A stretch of DNA of 8,815 nt from Dehalococcoidia bacterium. GTDB taxonomy: Bacteria; Chloroflexota; Dehalococcoidia; GIF9; UBA5629. The translations under genes were made by a program, and so were the position numbers. Numbering within the stretch: the first letter of the stretch is position 1; every line of letters starts with the position of its first letter. The DNA is taken from NCBI GenBank assembly GCA_003484395.1, contig DNCV01000076.1, positions 335 through 9,149 on the forward strand, given 5' to 3'. A model generated the notes under the pieces. The model was not told where the DNA came from. It did not search any database and saw only the letters and a list, made by a program, of their open reading frames with translations. Positions 1-6,724 of this stretch are shown piece after piece.

Positions 1-503
1 AACATGGTACCGGCAGTCATTGAGACGATGATAGTGATCGTTTCCAGGGTACCGCTACCAGCCACGGCCCCCTGACTCCTCAGCAATACAAGCTGCGCAT
101 AGCCTTGCAGGGCTGCCAGCGGTACAGTCAACCAGTGTGTATATTGGTTTATCTTACGCCGTCCCGCTTCTCCTTCCTCCGATAATGCCCGAAGGGAAGG
201 AATCACAGGAACGAGCAATTGCATAATAATCGATGAAGTAATATATGGATACACGCCCATTGCAACAACGCTGAAATTCTGCATGGCGCTACCACTGAAC
301 AGGTCGAGCATGCCGAGAAGCTGATTACTTTCGAACAGGTTTTTTAAAGATTCCGGGTTAGCTCCCGGAAGCGGGACATGCGCAATAAACCTGAAGGCGA
401 TCAGTATCCCAATAGTAAACAGCAGTTTTTGTCTGAGATCGGGTAACGAAAAGGCATCTATTAATGCCTGGATCAAACGCGATCTTGACTCCTTCTGTCT
501 CAT
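1..503 (-). CDS. secY: Protein translocase subunit SecY, N-terminal part (runs off window)
   Basis: SecY is the channel-forming membrane subunit of the SecYEG translocon, which exports unfolded proteins and inserts membrane proteins. The visible 167 codons begin MRQKESRSRLIQAL at an ATG one base after the rplO stop. The first transmembrane segment (about residues 23-42, LLFTIGILIAFRFIAHVPLP) leads into the PLPG turn. The plug/TM2 region follows (LDLFSGSAMQNFSVVAMG, then VYPYITSSIIMQLLVPVIP). A cytosolic loop carries EEGEAGRRKINQYT, the conserved GE.GRRKI.QYTR-type motif of SecY, and TM3 and TM4 come next. Last gene of the spc operon, as in most bacteria. The reading frame is intact and simply leaves the window at base 1, so it is incomplete by position and not a pseudogene. 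Identification is very secure. Confidence 0.97.
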   Translation of the reverse strand, partial: MRQKESRSRLIQALIDAFSLPDLRQKLLFTIGILIAFRFIAHVPLPGANPESLKNLFESNQLLGMLDLFSGSAMQNFSVVAMGVYPYITSSIIMQLLVPVIPSLRALSEEGEAGRRKINQYTHWLTVPLAALQGYAQLVLLRSQGAVAGSGTLETITIIVSMTAGTM

Positions 504-504
504 A

Positions 505-948
505 TTAGACTTCCTCAGCCTTGCCGCCGGCAGCTACAATTTTCTCTTTTGCACTGGCCGAAAACTTCTGAGCTTTCACAGTCAACACTCGATCGATATC
601 GCCACCGCCCAGAATCTTGATCGGATATTGTAACGTCTGAATCATGCCAGCTTTATGTAACTCCGCAGCAGTCACTTCCGTGTCAGCAGCAAAATCATTC
701 AATTTGCCGACATTGACTGTGCTGTATATCGTCTTATATCTGTTAGTAAAACCCCGCTGGGCCGGCAATCTCTTAATTAAAGGCAACTGGCCGCCTTCAA
801 AACCAACCCGTACATTGGGGCCGGAACGAGATTTCTGTCCTTTACAACCGCGTCCGGAATATGATCCGTGCCCGCTGCCATTACCGCAGCCAACGCGCTT
901 TCTTTTATGCTTTGCGCCAACCGGCGGCCTCAATTTACTTTGATCCAT
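505..948 (-). CDS. rplO: Large-subunit ribosomal protein uL15
   Basis: uL15 is a late-assembling 50S protein whose extended glycine-rich N-terminus threads between 23S rRNA helices. The 147-residue product has the family's Gly-rich start (about residues 18-38: VGCGNGSGHGSYSGRGCKGQ) and then KSRSGPNVRVGFEGGQLPLIKRLPAQRGF, a near-consensus uL15 core. The usual length is 145-150. Two in-frame starts exist: TTG at 951 and ATG at 948. A GGAG at 958-955 lies 7 nt before the ATG and only 4 nt before the TTG, so I chose the ATG. The gene overlaps the 3' end of rpmD by 14 bp in another frame, suggesting translational coupling. The usual VGRG at the start of the Gly-rich stretch reads VGCG here, an Arg-to-Cys change that I see but cannot interpret. 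Confidence 0.97.
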   Translation of the reverse strand: MDQSKLRPPVGAKHKRKRVGCGNGSGHGSYSGRGCKGQKSRSGPNVRVGFEGGQLPLIKRLPAQRGFTNRYKTIYSTVNVGKLNDFAADTEVTAAELHKAGMIQTLQYPIKILGGGDIDRVLTVKAQKFSASAKEKIVAAGGKAEEV

Positions 949-1126
949 CAATCGTCTCCATTTTAACGAGATGACTTACATGCTGCACCATGCCGCGAAT
1001 GCTTGGTGAGTCTTCTTTCTCAATCACCTCATTAAGTTTGCGAAAACCCAACGCCTTGAGAGTGCGTTTTTGGTCTTTTGCATATCCAATACCGCTTTTT
1101 ACCCAGGTAATTCGAAGCTTAGGCAC
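935..1126 (-). CDS. rpmD: Large-subunit ribosomal protein uL30
   Basis: uL30 is a small 50S protein. The 63-residue product begins MPKLRITWVKSGIGYAKDQ, matching the family start (K-x-I-T-x-V-x-S-x-I-x), then has TLKALGFRKLNE and DSPSIRGMVQHVSHLVKME, the typical helical second half (.D.P.IRGM...V.HLV.V). The start is GTG at 1126, because AAGGAG (1139-1134) sits 7 nt upstream and the protein then begins exactly at the family consensus. An upstream in-frame ATG at 1189 would add an unrelated 21-residue extension inside rpsE. The gene overlaps the rpsE stop by 8 bp and the rplO start by 14 bp, so it is squeezed between two coupled neighbours. Its presence argues against a CPR/Patescibacteria host, where uL30 is generally missing. 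Confidence 0.96.
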   Translation of the reverse strand: MPKLRITWVKSGIGYAKDQKRTLKALGFRKLNEVIEKEDSPSIRGMVQHVSHLVKMETIDGSK

Positions 1127-1661
1127 TTGCTTTCTCCTTGACTTCAGTAATATCCCCTTTTCTTTTGGCAATAACCTCTTTGGGATCACGCATACTCATC
1201 AAAGCAAGCATAGTCGCCTTCATAACGTTCACCGGTTTTGAGCTGCCGAGGGACTTTGTCAATACATCTTTGACACCGACAGCCTCAAGCACGGCCCGCA
1301 CGCCGCCACCAGCGATCACTCCTGTACCAGGCATCGCAGGTTTAATGAGCACCTTGGCAGCACCAAACTTCGCGAATATTTCATGCGGCACCGTATCGCC
1401 GGCAAGCTTGATCTGCACCAGGTCCTTCTTTGCGGTTGCACCAGCTTTACGAATCGCATCAGGCACCTCTTTTGCTTTTCCAAGGCCGATGCCAACATGA
1501 CCTTTGCCGTCACCAACCACAACCAAAGCCCTGAAATGCATATTTTTGCCGCCTTTAACGACCTTGGTCACACGATCCAACGCTACGAGTTTTTCGGACA
1601 AATCCATCTCGTTCGCATCGATTTTTTCCCGCTTGCCTATTGCCTGCGTAATTGCTTTCAT
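1119..1661 (-). CDS. rpsE: Small-subunit ribosomal protein uS5
   Basis: uS5 sits at the mRNA entry channel and back of the 30S decoding region, and affects fidelity and mRNA unwinding. The N-terminal double-stranded RNA-binding domain is clear: KLVALDRVTKVVKGGKNMHF, then RALVVVGDGKGHVGIGLGKA and KEVPDAIRKA, the S5 signature. The C-terminal domain contains MPGTGVIAGGGVRAVLEAVG and KSLGSSKPVNVMKAT. Two ATGs are possible, at 1667 and 1661. GAGG at 1673-1670 lies 8 nt before the second but only 2 nt before the first, so I use 1661, giving 180 residues that begin MKAITQAIGKREK. It starts 10 bp after the rplR stop and overlaps rpmD by 8 bp. The spectinomycin-loop region around residues 20-30 looks normal (KVVKGGKN). 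Confidence 0.97.
   Translation of the reverse strand: MKAITQAIGKREKIDANEMDLSEKLVALDRVTKVVKGGKNMHFRALVVVGDGKGHVGIGLGKAKEVPDAIRKAGATAKKDLVQIKLAGDTVPHEIFAKFGAAKVLIKPAMPGTGVIAGGGVRAVLEAVGVKDVLTKSLGSSKPVNVMKATMLALMSMRDPKEVIAKRKGDITEVKEKASA
1134..1139 (-). promoter_or_regulatory. Shine-Dalgarno of rpmD inside rpsE
   Basis: AAGGAG, 7 nt before GTG 1126, within the last codons of rpsE (KEKASA). It fixes the short 63-residue form of uL30. Confidence 0.8.
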
Positions 1662-1671
1662 TACCATAACC

Positions 1672-2037
1672 TCAAAACTCTAGCCCAGCCTTCCTGGCTG
1701 CATCAGCTAATACTTTTACCCTGCCCTGATATTTATATCCGCCACGGTCGAATACAACTTTTTTGACACCGCGTTTGATAGCGCGCTGCGCCACCAGGGA
1801 ACCAACTATTTCGGCTCGCTGAGACTTATTCTTCCCTGAAACTGTCTCTTTCAAATCAGGATCGAGGGTGCCCGCACTTACCAATGTAGTACCCGCTGCA
1901 TCATCGATCACTTGCGCATAAATATGCTGCAGACTGCGAAATACACACAGCCGCGGTCGCTCCGGTGTGCCTTCCAGTTTGTTCCGTACCCGGACATGAC
2001 GTCTTTCACGTGCAATTCTTCTATTTACTCCAGCCAT
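1672..2037 (-). CDS. rplR: Large-subunit ribosomal protein uL18
   Basis: uL18 binds 5S rRNA and helps dock the 5S complex (with uL5) into the 50S central protuberance. The 121-residue product has a basic N-terminus ([18 protein letters not shown]), then [24 protein letters not shown], the uL18 hallmark (RPRL.VFRS..HIYAQ). The end is [30 protein letters not shown], also near consensus. Tandem ATGs occur at 2040 and 2037. AGAGG (2048-2044) gives 6 nt spacing to the second, so 2037 is preferred, though the difference is a single Met. It follows rplF by 9 bp and precedes rpsE by 10 bp. Confidence 0.97.
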   Translation of the reverse strand: MAGVNRRIARERRHVRVRNKLEGTPERPRLCVFRSLQHIYAQVIDDAAGTTLVSAGTLDPDLKETVSGKNKSQRAEIVGSLVAQRAIKRGVKKVVFDRGGYKYQGRVKVLADAARKAGLEF

Positions 2038-2046
2038 CATTGACCT

Positions 2047-2598
2047 CTACTTCTTTGCAGTTGCTTTGCCCGCCTTGCCAGGCTTTAGACGGAGCTTTTC
2101 ATATGAATATTTAATGCCCTTTCCCTTATATGCGTCGCAGGGACGAAGCGCACGAATCTTTGCAGCGGTTAGTCCGACAAGCTCTTTATCAATACCAACC
2201 ACTTTCACCTTATTCGTCCCCTCCACTACAATATCCACACCCTCAGGAGGAACAAATTCAACAGTATTGACAAAGCCTATCTGCAATGCCAACTTGTTTC
2301 CGGTTTTCTGAGCACGATAGCCAACGCCGCTTAATTCCAAATTCTTCTCGAAACCATTGGTGACTCCCTCAACCATATTGGCTAAGAGAGTCCTCGATAA
2401 GCCATGCAATGACCTGTGCATCCTCTCATCGCTTGGACGTGCTACCATCAATACATTATCTTTAAGCGTTATTATCATGTCCTTCGAAAACTGACGGATG
2501 ATCTTCCCCTTTTTACCCTCAACAGTTATATTACCATCAGCAATGGCGACCTTCACGCCCTGCGGAACAGCTATTGGCATTAATCCTATTCGTGACAC
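2047..2598 (-). CDS. rplF: Large-subunit ribosomal protein uL6
   Basis: uL6 lies near the sarcin-ricin loop and the base of the L7/L12 stalk. The 183-residue product has the two uL6 repeats: an N-terminal domain starting SRIGLMPIAVPQGV with ITVEGKKGKI, and a C-terminal domain with LSGVGYRAQKTGNKLALQIGF and VVGIDKELVGLTAAKIRALR. The family signature near the end is RPCDAYKGKGIKY. In most bacteria this reads P.PYKGKGIRY, so the CDA wording is a mild variant. The start is GTG at 2598, with GAGG at 2610-2607 spaced by 8 nt and the protein beginning exactly at the MSRIG consensus. The tail GKAGKATAKK is basic. It is 24 bp downstream of rpsH. Confidence 0.97.
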   Translation of the reverse strand: MSRIGLMPIAVPQGVKVAIADGNITVEGKKGKIIRQFSKDMIITLKDNVLMVARPSDERMHRSLHGLSRTLLANMVEGVTNGFEKNLELSGVGYRAQKTGNKLALQIGFVNTVEFVPPEGVDIVVEGTNKVKVVGIDKELVGLTAAKIRALRPCDAYKGKGIKYSYEKLRLKPGKAGKATAKK

Positions 2599-2622
2599 AA
2601 TTTCAACCTCACAAAATATCGA

Positions 2623-3021
2623 TTACCAGATATGGCACATCAGCTCGCCGCCGAGCTTTTGCTTCCATGCATCCTGTCCAACCATGATTCCCTTCGATGT
2701 CGACAGAATTGATATACCAAGCCCCCCATAAACACGGGGCACTTCTCCGCTACCAACATACACACGTAAGCCGGGTTTGCTCACTCTCTCAAGACCATTA
2801 ATAACCGGCTGATTATCCAGGTAGCGTAAAGAAATTTTAATCGTTTTATCCACCTTGCCCTTCACAACAGTGAAATCAGTAATAAAACCCTCGTCTTTCA
2901 GAATCTTGGCAATAACAAGTTTCGTCTTTGATGCAGGCACCGTAACAGTATCATGACGTACCATAAGGGCATTACGAATACGAGTCAACATATCTGCAAT
3001 TGGATCAGTAACCATTACCAT
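2623..3021 (-). CDS. rpsH: Small-subunit ribosomal protein uS8
   Basis: uS8 is a primary 16S rRNA-binding protein of the 30S platform and, in E. coli, the translational repressor of the spc operon. The 132-residue product starts [32 protein letters not shown], a near-perfect uS8 N-terminus. [12 protein letters not shown] and [17 protein letters not shown] follow, with GGELMCHIW at the end, close to the usual GGE.LCYVW. AGGAGA (3036-3031) lies 9 nt before ATG 3021. A second ATG at 3015 would leave 15 nt and is less likely. I did not find an S8-binding mimic in the rplX-rplE spacer by eye, so autogenous control is known from E. coli only and not shown here. Confidence 0.97.
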   Translation of the reverse strand: MVMVTDPIADMLTRIRNALMVRHDTVTVPASKTKLVIAKILKDEGFITDFTVVKGKVDKTIKISLRYLDNQPVINGLERVSKPGLRVYVGSGEVPRVYGGLGISILSTSKGIMVGQDAWKQKLGGELMCHIW

Positions 3022-3042
3022 AAATAAATCTCTCCTAAAATA

Positions 3043-3228
3043 CTACCAACTCGATTTTCGCACGCCGGGTATCTGTCCGCGAAGCGCTCGTTCTCGGAAG
3101 CATAAACGGCACATCCCGAATTTGCGAATATATCCCCGCGGTCGGCCGCACAGCTTGCATCGATTGTGTGCACGATTCGGAAATTTCGGCTTCCTCTGGG
3201 ATTTAAGAATCATTGCTAGTTTCGCCAT
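3043..3228 (-). CDS. rpsZ: Small-subunit ribosomal protein uS14, zinc-binding (type Z)
   Basis: uS14 is a 30S head protein. This is the short zinc form: 61 residues, with a CxxC pair at residues 24-27 (CKLC) and another at 40-43 (CRLC), enough for one zinc ribbon. Around them [19 protein letters not shown] and the end [11 protein letters not shown] are diagnostic. All four zinc ligands are present, so this is the C+ form and not the longer zinc-free (C-) paralogue that some bacteria induce under zinc starvation. The gene lies in the usual place between rplE and rpsH. TAGGAG overlapping the rplE stop, about 12 nt upstream, is the likely ribosome binding site. Called rpsN in many annotations. 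Confidence 0.97.
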   Translation of the reverse strand: MAKLAMILKSQRKPKFPNRAHNRCKLCGRPRGYIRKFGMCRLCFRERALRGQIPGVRKSSW

Positions 3229-3243
3229 AGTATAATTCGACTC

Positions 3244-3786
3244 CTAGTTCTTCTTGAAGGGCATACCGAATGCTGCTAACAGCTCTCGACCTTCCTCATC
3301 AGATTGAGCGGTAGTCACGATGACGACACTCAACCCTCGTACCTTTTCCACTTTATCATACTCGATCTCAGGGAACATGAGTTGTTCTTTGAAGCCCAAT
3401 GCATAATTTCCTTTTCCATCAAAGGAATCACGGGGAACACCCTGAAAATCGCGGATACGCGGTAAAACAATGTTTATTAGCCTGTCGAAAAACTCGTACA
3501 TCTGCACGCCTCGAAGCGTCACCATAACGCCGATATCCTGCCCCTGGCGCAGTTTGAAGGTAGCAATCGATTTTTTCGATTTTGTTACGACCGGATGTTG
3601 CCCGCTAATCGCACCGAGATCCTTCTGAGCAGATTCCATCGCTTTAGGATTCTGCAAAGCTTCACCTAACCCGATGTTCAACACGATCTTCGAGACCTTC
3701 GGCACCTGCATTACATTTTTATAGCCGAATTTTTTCATGAGATCGGGAATCACTTCTTTTTTGTATTTATCCTTCAACCTAGGCAT
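3244..3786 (-). CDS. rplE: Large-subunit ribosomal protein uL5
   Basis: uL5 binds 5S rRNA in the central protuberance and forms bridges to the 30S head and contacts to P-site tRNA. The 180-residue length is exactly typical. The start is [31 protein letters not shown], followed by [11 protein letters not shown], the uL5 signature. Further blocks are [51 protein letters not shown] and [20 protein letters not shown]. It ends with the ferredoxin-like [20 protein letters not shown]. The ATG at 3786 is supported by AGGTGA about 9 nt upstream. It follows rplX by 19 bp and precedes rpsZ by 15 bp. Nothing unusual. Confidence 0.98.
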   Translation of the reverse strand: MPRLKDKYKKEVIPDLMKKFGYKNVMQVPKVSKIVLNIGLGEALQNPKAMESAQKDLGAISGQHPVVTKSKKSIATFKLRQGQDIGVMVTLRGVQMYEFFDRLINIVLPRIRDFQGVPRDSFDGKGNYALGFKEQLMFPEIEYDKVEKVRGLSVVIVTTAQSDEEGRELLAAFGMPFKKN

Positions 3787-3805
3787 ATGTATCGTTCACC
3801 TAACC

Positions 3806-4117
3806 TTACTCAAGCACTTCCTGGCAGACACGGCAGAAACGCGCCCTCCTGCCATCTTGCAAGACTCGCATGCCGACTCTTGCCGGCTTATCGCATTTAT
3901 TGCAAATCAACATAACGCTGGCAACAGGAATAGGAGACTCCAACTCAATAATACCAGCCTGCCTTGCCTGACCTTTTGTCTTTGAATGACGTTTTATCAT
4001 ATTAACGCCTTCGACAACCACTTTCTCATCAATTGGGAGAGCCTTTCGTACCTTTCCGCGCTTCCCCTTATCTTTTCCGGCAATCACCAGAACAGTATCA
4101 TTCTTTCGTATCTTCAT
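3806..4117 (-). CDS. rplX: Large-subunit ribosomal protein uL24 with C-terminal zinc ribbon
   Basis: uL24 is an assembly-initiator protein of the 50S that binds near the 5' end of 23S rRNA. The 103-residue product opens with a KOW domain (MKIRKNDTVLVIAGKDKGKRGKV) and continues VVVEGVNMIKRHSKT. The middle GIIELESPIPVASVMLICNKCDKPARVG is standard. Two cysteine pairs, CNKC at about 72-75 and CRVC at about 94-97, frame a probable zinc ribbon. Some bacterial uL24s have this ribbon, while E. coli uL24 lacks the cysteines. The gene is 2 bp downstream of rplN, with GAGG about 10 nt before the ATG, which suggests coupled translation. Together with uS14 this gives two predicted zinc-binding r-proteins in the operon. 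Confidence 0.97.
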   Translation of the reverse strand: MKIRKNDTVLVIAGKDKGKRGKVRKALPIDEKVVVEGVNMIKRHSKTKGQARQAGIIELESPIPVASVMLICNKCDKPARVGMRVLQDGRRARFCRVCQEVLE

Positions 4118-4119
4118 AA

Positions 4120-4488
4120 TTACAAAACCTCTGGAGCAAGAGATATAATCTTCATAAAGTTTTTCTCTCTCAGTTCACGCCCAACCGGTCCGAAAATGCG
4201 CGTACCTTTCGGATTATTCTTATCATCAAGGATAACCGCCGCATTATCATCGAATCGAACATATGTCCCATCCGGTCTGTGATACTGCTTGGCGACTCTC
4301 ACAACCACAGCATGAGTTACCTCGCTCTTCTTCACAACGCCGCCCGGGATAGCGCGTTTGACCGTGACAACGATAATATCACCAACGGTTGCATACCGTC
4401 TGCCCGTGCCGCCAAGCACGTTGATGCACATCACTTCGCGCGCACCGGTGTTATCTGCTACTTTTAGTCTTGTATATTGCTGTATCAC
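4120..4488 (-). CDS. rplN: Large-subunit ribosomal protein uL14
   Basis: uL14 lies on the 50S interface, contacts the 30S (bridge B8) and is the docking site of the silencing factor RsfS. The 122-residue product is the exact family length. It starts [27 protein letters not shown] and has [15 protein letters not shown] with VVKKSEV, then AVVVR, and the signature [31 protein letters not shown]. The start codon is GTG at 4488, with AAGGGA about 6-9 nt upstream. It is the first gene of the spc half, separated from rpsQ by only 22 bp that hold a ribosome binding site and no visible promoter. The S10 and spc operons therefore seem fused into one unit here. Confidence 0.98.
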   Translation of the reverse strand: MIQQYTRLKVADNTGAREVMCINVLGGTGRRYATVGDIIVVTVKRAIPGGVVKKSEVTHAVVVRVAKQYHRPDGTYVRFDDNAAVILDDKNNPKGTRIFGPVGRELREKNFMKIISLAPEVL

Positions 4489-4510
4489 GTCTCTTCCCTT
4501 AACGACAAAT

Positions 4511-4792
4511 TTAAACCACTTCTTTTGGTTCTATCTCAGCGACCTCTTTCTTTCTGAGTATCTCCGCAACTCTCCACCGTTTATCCTTGGAAAGAGGTCG
4601 AGTCTCTACGATCCTTACGACATCGCCCGGCCCACATTCTTTGTTCTCATCATGCGCTTTGAAATTAACACGGCGCGTCAGCACCTTTCGATATATCGGG
4701 TGACGCTTGGTATCCTCCACCTGCACCACCACCGTCTTCTCCATTTTGTTACTGATAACGCTGCCTATTCTTTCTTTCCGATTGCTTTCCAT
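4511..4792 (-). CDS. rpsQ: Small-subunit ribosomal protein uS17
   Basis: uS17 is a primary 16S rRNA-binding OB-fold protein in the 30S body. The 93-residue product carries [21 protein letters not shown] near the start and [20 protein letters not shown]. The signature follows: [26 protein letters not shown]. The usual length is 80-90, so the tail ([14 protein letters not shown]) is a few residues long, as often seen. ATG at 4792 starts 3 bp after the rpmC stop. An AAGG overlapping the rpmC stop, 6 nt upstream, is its likely ribosome binding site. Last gene of the classical S10 operon. Confidence 0.97.
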   Translation of the reverse strand: MESNRKERIGSVISNKMEKTVVVQVEDTKRHPIYRKVLTRRVNFKAHDENKECGPGDVVRIVETRPLSKDKRWRVAEILRKKEVAEIEPKEVV

Positions 4793-4795
4793 CTT

Positions 4796-4993
4796 TTACC
4801 TTAAACCAAGTTCTTTTTCTTTCAGTATCGTATTCAACTGTGCAATGCGCTTCTTCACTTTTGCCAGTTCCCGATGATTGAGCAATTGTCGTGTTGATAA
4901 CCGGAACCTCAAATTGAAAAGTTCTTCATGAGCTTCATTCAGGTTTTTCTTCATCTCCTCAATGCCAAGCATCCTCATATCATCAATCTTCAC
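4796..4993 (-). CDS. rpmC: Large-subunit ribosomal protein uL29
   Basis: uL29 is a helical-hairpin protein at the 50S exit tunnel rim, next to uL23, and contacts signal recognition particle and trigger factor sites. The 65-residue product has [26 protein letters not shown] in the first helix and [22 protein letters not shown] in the second, both close to the family (E.LF.LR.Q...GQL...RI..VR..IAR..T.L.E). The start is GTG at 4993: GGAGG at 5004-5000 lies exactly 6 nt upstream, and the N-terminus [10 protein letters not shown] aligns with the usual MK..E.R.... Starting at ATG 4978 would lose five residues and the ribosome binding site, while longer forms give a spurious N-terminus. It overlaps the end of rplP by 11 bp. 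Confidence 0.95.
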   Translation of the reverse strand: MKIDDMRMLGIEEMKKNLNEAHEELFNLRFRLSTRQLLNHRELAKVKKRIAQLNTILKEKELGLR

Positions 4994-5420
4994 TTTGAGC
5001 CTCCGTAGCAGCCACTTCCTTAACCACAAATCGCGCGCGAATAGGCAGTTTATATGCAGCGAGTTTTACCGCTTCTTTGGCCATATCCTCTTTAATCCCT
5101 GCTATCTCGAACAACATCTTGCCCTGTTTAACCACTGCAACCCAATGATCAGGGGAACCTTTTCCGCTTCCCATTCTGGTTTCAGCGGGTTTCTTGGTCA
5201 CTGATTTATCAGGAAATACACGTATCCACATTTTCCCGCCGCGCCGCAAATACCGGACAATAACACGGCGCGTGGCTTCAATCTGCCTGTCGCTTATCCA
5301 TGCATTCTCAAGAGCCTGCATCCCATAATCACCAAAGGCAACGGTGTTACCGGAATGCGCTTCACCCTTACGCCGGCCTCTATGCAGTTTTCGATACTTC
5401 ACCCGTTTCGGCTGTAGCAC
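4983..5420 (-). CDS. rplP: Large-subunit ribosomal protein uL16
   Basis: uL16 is a late-assembly 50S protein near the A- and P-site tRNA elbows. The mature form must start at the M-L-x-PKR motif. This occurs at GTG 5420, giving [19 protein letters not shown] and 145 residues (usual 136-145). Other family blocks are [54 protein letters not shown] and [14 protein letters not shown]. The 3' end ([14 protein letters not shown]) is a free acidic tail. The start lies inside rpsC: the two genes share 41 bp in different frames, more than usual for this pair. An AAGGA at 5433-5429 gives 8 nt spacing. An in-frame ATG far upstream (5534) lies wholly within rpsC and gives an unrelated N-terminus. Confidence 0.96.
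   Translation of the reverse strand: MLQPKRVKYRKLHRGRRKGEAHSGNTVAFGDYGMQALENAWISDRQIEATRRVIVRYLRRGGKMWIRVFPDKSVTKKPAETRMGSGKGSPDHWVAVVKQGKMLFEIAGIKEDMAKEAVKLAAYKLPIRARFVVKEVAATEAQSED
5000..5004 (-). promoter_or_regulatory. Shine-Dalgarno of rpmC inside rplP
   Basis: GGAGG, 6 nt before GTG 4993. It lies within the last codons of rplP and decides the rpmC start. Confidence 0.8.
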
Positions 5421-6066
5421 TTTCCTTTTCCTTCCTAACTTCAGGGATAATATCCCCTTTATAAATCCATACCTTAATGCCGATCTTACCCATTGTCGTA
5501 TCCGCTTCCGCGAATCCATAGCTGATATCAGCACTCAATGTGTGCAACGGCAATCGACCCTGACGAGATGTTTCTCTTCGCGCTATTTCATTGCCTCCCA
5601 GCCTGCCGGCGCAGCTCACTTTTATCCCGCGAGCGCCTGCCTGCATGGTCCGGAAGATAGTCTGCTTCATAACCCTTCTGAACGCAATACGACGCATAAG
5701 CTGATCAGCGACGTTTCTGGCCACAAGCAAGGATTCCAACTCTGGCTGATCAATCTCTTTAATCGATATTCTAACTTTTTTGCCGCACGCCTTCTCCAGC
5801 TCGGCTCTCAGTTCCTCTGCGCGCTGTCCGCCGCGACCGATGACAACGCCCGGTCTGGATGAATTCATCGTAATGACGATCTCGTTACCCTGCCGTTCAA
5901 TAATGACACTGGCAACACCGCCATCAACGCATTTTTTGGCAATCACCTTCCGCAGCTTCATATCCTCGAGCAGCATCTCAGTATAGTGCTTCTTCTCGAA
6001 CCACTTTGCCTGCCAGTCCTGAGTAACCCCTAGCCGGAACCCATACGGATGAACTTTCTGACCCAC
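5380..6066 (-). CDS. rpsC: Small-subunit ribosomal protein uS3
   Basis: uS3 lines the mRNA entry tunnel of the 30S head and has helicase-like activity with uS4/uS5. The 228-residue product begins [17 protein letters not shown], the uS3 start. A type II KH domain follows with the GxxG loop in [16 protein letters not shown] (about residues 73-88). The C-terminal domain has [30 protein letters not shown] and [36 protein letters not shown]. Start codon is GTG at 6066, directly abutting the rplV stop, with the strong AGGAGGG at 6080-6074 spaced by 7 nt. The last 13 codons (tail ETGEVSKTA) overlap the first codons of rplP, and this tail is not conserved in uS3 in general. Confidence 0.97.
   Translation of the reverse strand: MGQKVHPYGFRLGVTQDWQAKWFEKKHYTEMLLEDMKLRKVIAKKCVDGGVASVIIERQGNEIVITMNSSRPGVVIGRGGQRAEELRAELEKACGKKVRISIKEIDQPELESLLVARNVADQLMRRIAFRRVMKQTIFRTMQAGARGIKVSCAGRLGGNEIARRETSRQGRLPLHTLSADISYGFAEADTTMGKIGIKVWIYKGDIIPEVRKEKESATAETGEVSKTA
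5429..5433 (-). promoter_or_regulatory. Shine-Dalgarno of rplP inside rpsC
   Basis: AAGGA, 8 nt before GTG 5420, within a purine-rich run of rpsC codons (about KEKES). A second AAGG lies too close to the start, at 3 nt. Confidence 0.6.
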
Positions 6067-6405
6067 TTATTTTCCCTCCTCGGAGACATATACAGTTATG
6101 TGGGTCGACCTCTTCAGCAGAGGACTAACCCGTCCACGAGATTGAGCTCGCATTCTTTTTAATGTAATCCCTTCATTAGCATAAATTTCCGTAACCTTCA
6201 AATTCGCCGGATCCATCTCAAAATTATTTTCGGCATTTGCCGCCGCCGATTTAATCGTTTTCGCTACCGCAATCGCTGACGGCCTCGGCGTGAACTTCAA
6301 TATAGTGAGGGCTTCCGCGACCGATTTGCCCCGTACCATATCAACGACTAACTTCACTTTTCGTGGCGGATAACCGACGTTTTTCGATATAGATTTTACT
6401 TTCAT
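6067..6405 (-). CDS. rplV: Large-subunit ribosomal protein uL22
   Basis: uL22 has a globular part on the 50S surface and a long beta-hairpin that reaches the narrow part of the exit tunnel, where macrolide resistance mutations arise in other bacteria. The 112-residue product has PPRKVKLVVDMVRGKSVAEAL, then AKTIKSAAANAENNF. The hairpin and end follow: GITLKRMRAQSRGRVSPLLKRSTHITVYVSE. The hairpin tip reads RAQSRGRVSPLL where E. coli has PRAKGRADRIL-type residues. It is a sequence variant of normal length, not an insertion. The ATG at 6405 is 13 bp after the rpsS stop, with AGAGG about 10 nt upstream. It runs directly into rpsC with no gap. Confidence 0.97.
   Translation of the reverse strand: MKVKSISKNVGYPPRKVKLVVDMVRGKSVAEALTILKFTPRPSAIAVAKTIKSAAANAENNFEMDPANLKVTEIYANEGITLKRMRAQSRGRVSPLLKRSTHITVYVSEEGK
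6074..6080 (-). promoter_or_regulatory. Strong Shine-Dalgarno of rpsC inside rplV
   Basis: AGGAGGG, 7 nt before GTG 6066. The strongest ribosome binding site in the window, formed by the last codons of rplV (EEGK). Confidence 0.8.
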
Positions 6406-6418
6406 GATATACCAGCCT

Positions 6419-6706
6419 CTACTTCTTCGCCTGGACCGTTACCTGGGCCTTCGTTGCATGACCTCTGAATGTCCTTGTCATAGCAAACTCACCCAATTTA
6501 TGTCCGACCATGTTCTCTGTAATAAAAATCGGCACATGGCGTCTGCCATCATGAACTCCAAGTGTGTGCCCTATCATTTCCGGCATGACGGTCGATGACC
6601 GTGCCCAGGTTTTTATTACCGTTTTTTCGCCGGTTTTGTTAAGCTTCTCAATTTTCTTCAGAAGCTTGACTTCGCAATACGGCCCTTTGTGTGCTGATCG
6701 TGACAT
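6419..6706 (-). CDS. rpsS: Small-subunit ribosomal protein uS19
   Basis: uS19 is a 30S head protein that contacts A-site tRNA and bridges to the 50S. The 95-residue product starts [23 protein letters not shown] and continues [54 protein letters not shown]. This contains the S19 signature. The common EFAPTRTFRGH reads [11 protein letters not shown], a single Pro-to-Met change. AAGGG at 6718-6714 gives 7 nt spacing to ATG 6706. It lies between rplB (18 bp gap) and rplV (13 bp gap) as in nearly all bacteria. Confidence 0.98.
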   Translation of the reverse strand: MSRSAHKGPYCEVKLLKKIEKLNKTGEKTVIKTWARSSTVMPEMIGHTLGVHDGRRHVPIFITENMVGHKLGEFAMTRTFRGHATKAQVTVQAKK

Positions 6707-6724
6707 ACCTTAGCCCTTCATTAA

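Noticed and set aside
1..503. SecY as a truncated pseudogene
   Set aside because: The frame is open to the window edge and the domain order is normal, so it is cut only by the window boundary.
644..943. A 99-codon plus-strand open frame opposite rplO
   Set aside because: Fully antisense to uL15 codons, and its proline-rich end mirrors the Gly-rich uL15 loop.
4358..4804. A 148-codon plus-strand open frame opposite rplN and rpsQ
   Set aside because: Antisense shadow of conserved genes, with a random-looking, Leu/Ser/His-rich product.
4994..5029. N-terminal extension of uL29 from an upstream start
   Set aside because: It lies inside rplP, has no similarity to uL29, and GGAGG points to GTG 4993.
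5421..5534. Extended uL16 N-terminus from ATG 5534
   Set aside because: It is an out-of-frame reading of rpsC. uL16 begins at its conserved MLQPKR motif at 5420.
5344..5862. A 172-codon plus-strand open frame opposite rpsC and rplP
   Set aside because: It lies antisense to two clearly recognised ribosomal genes, has no family features and no independent ribosome binding context. It is a codon-bias shadow.
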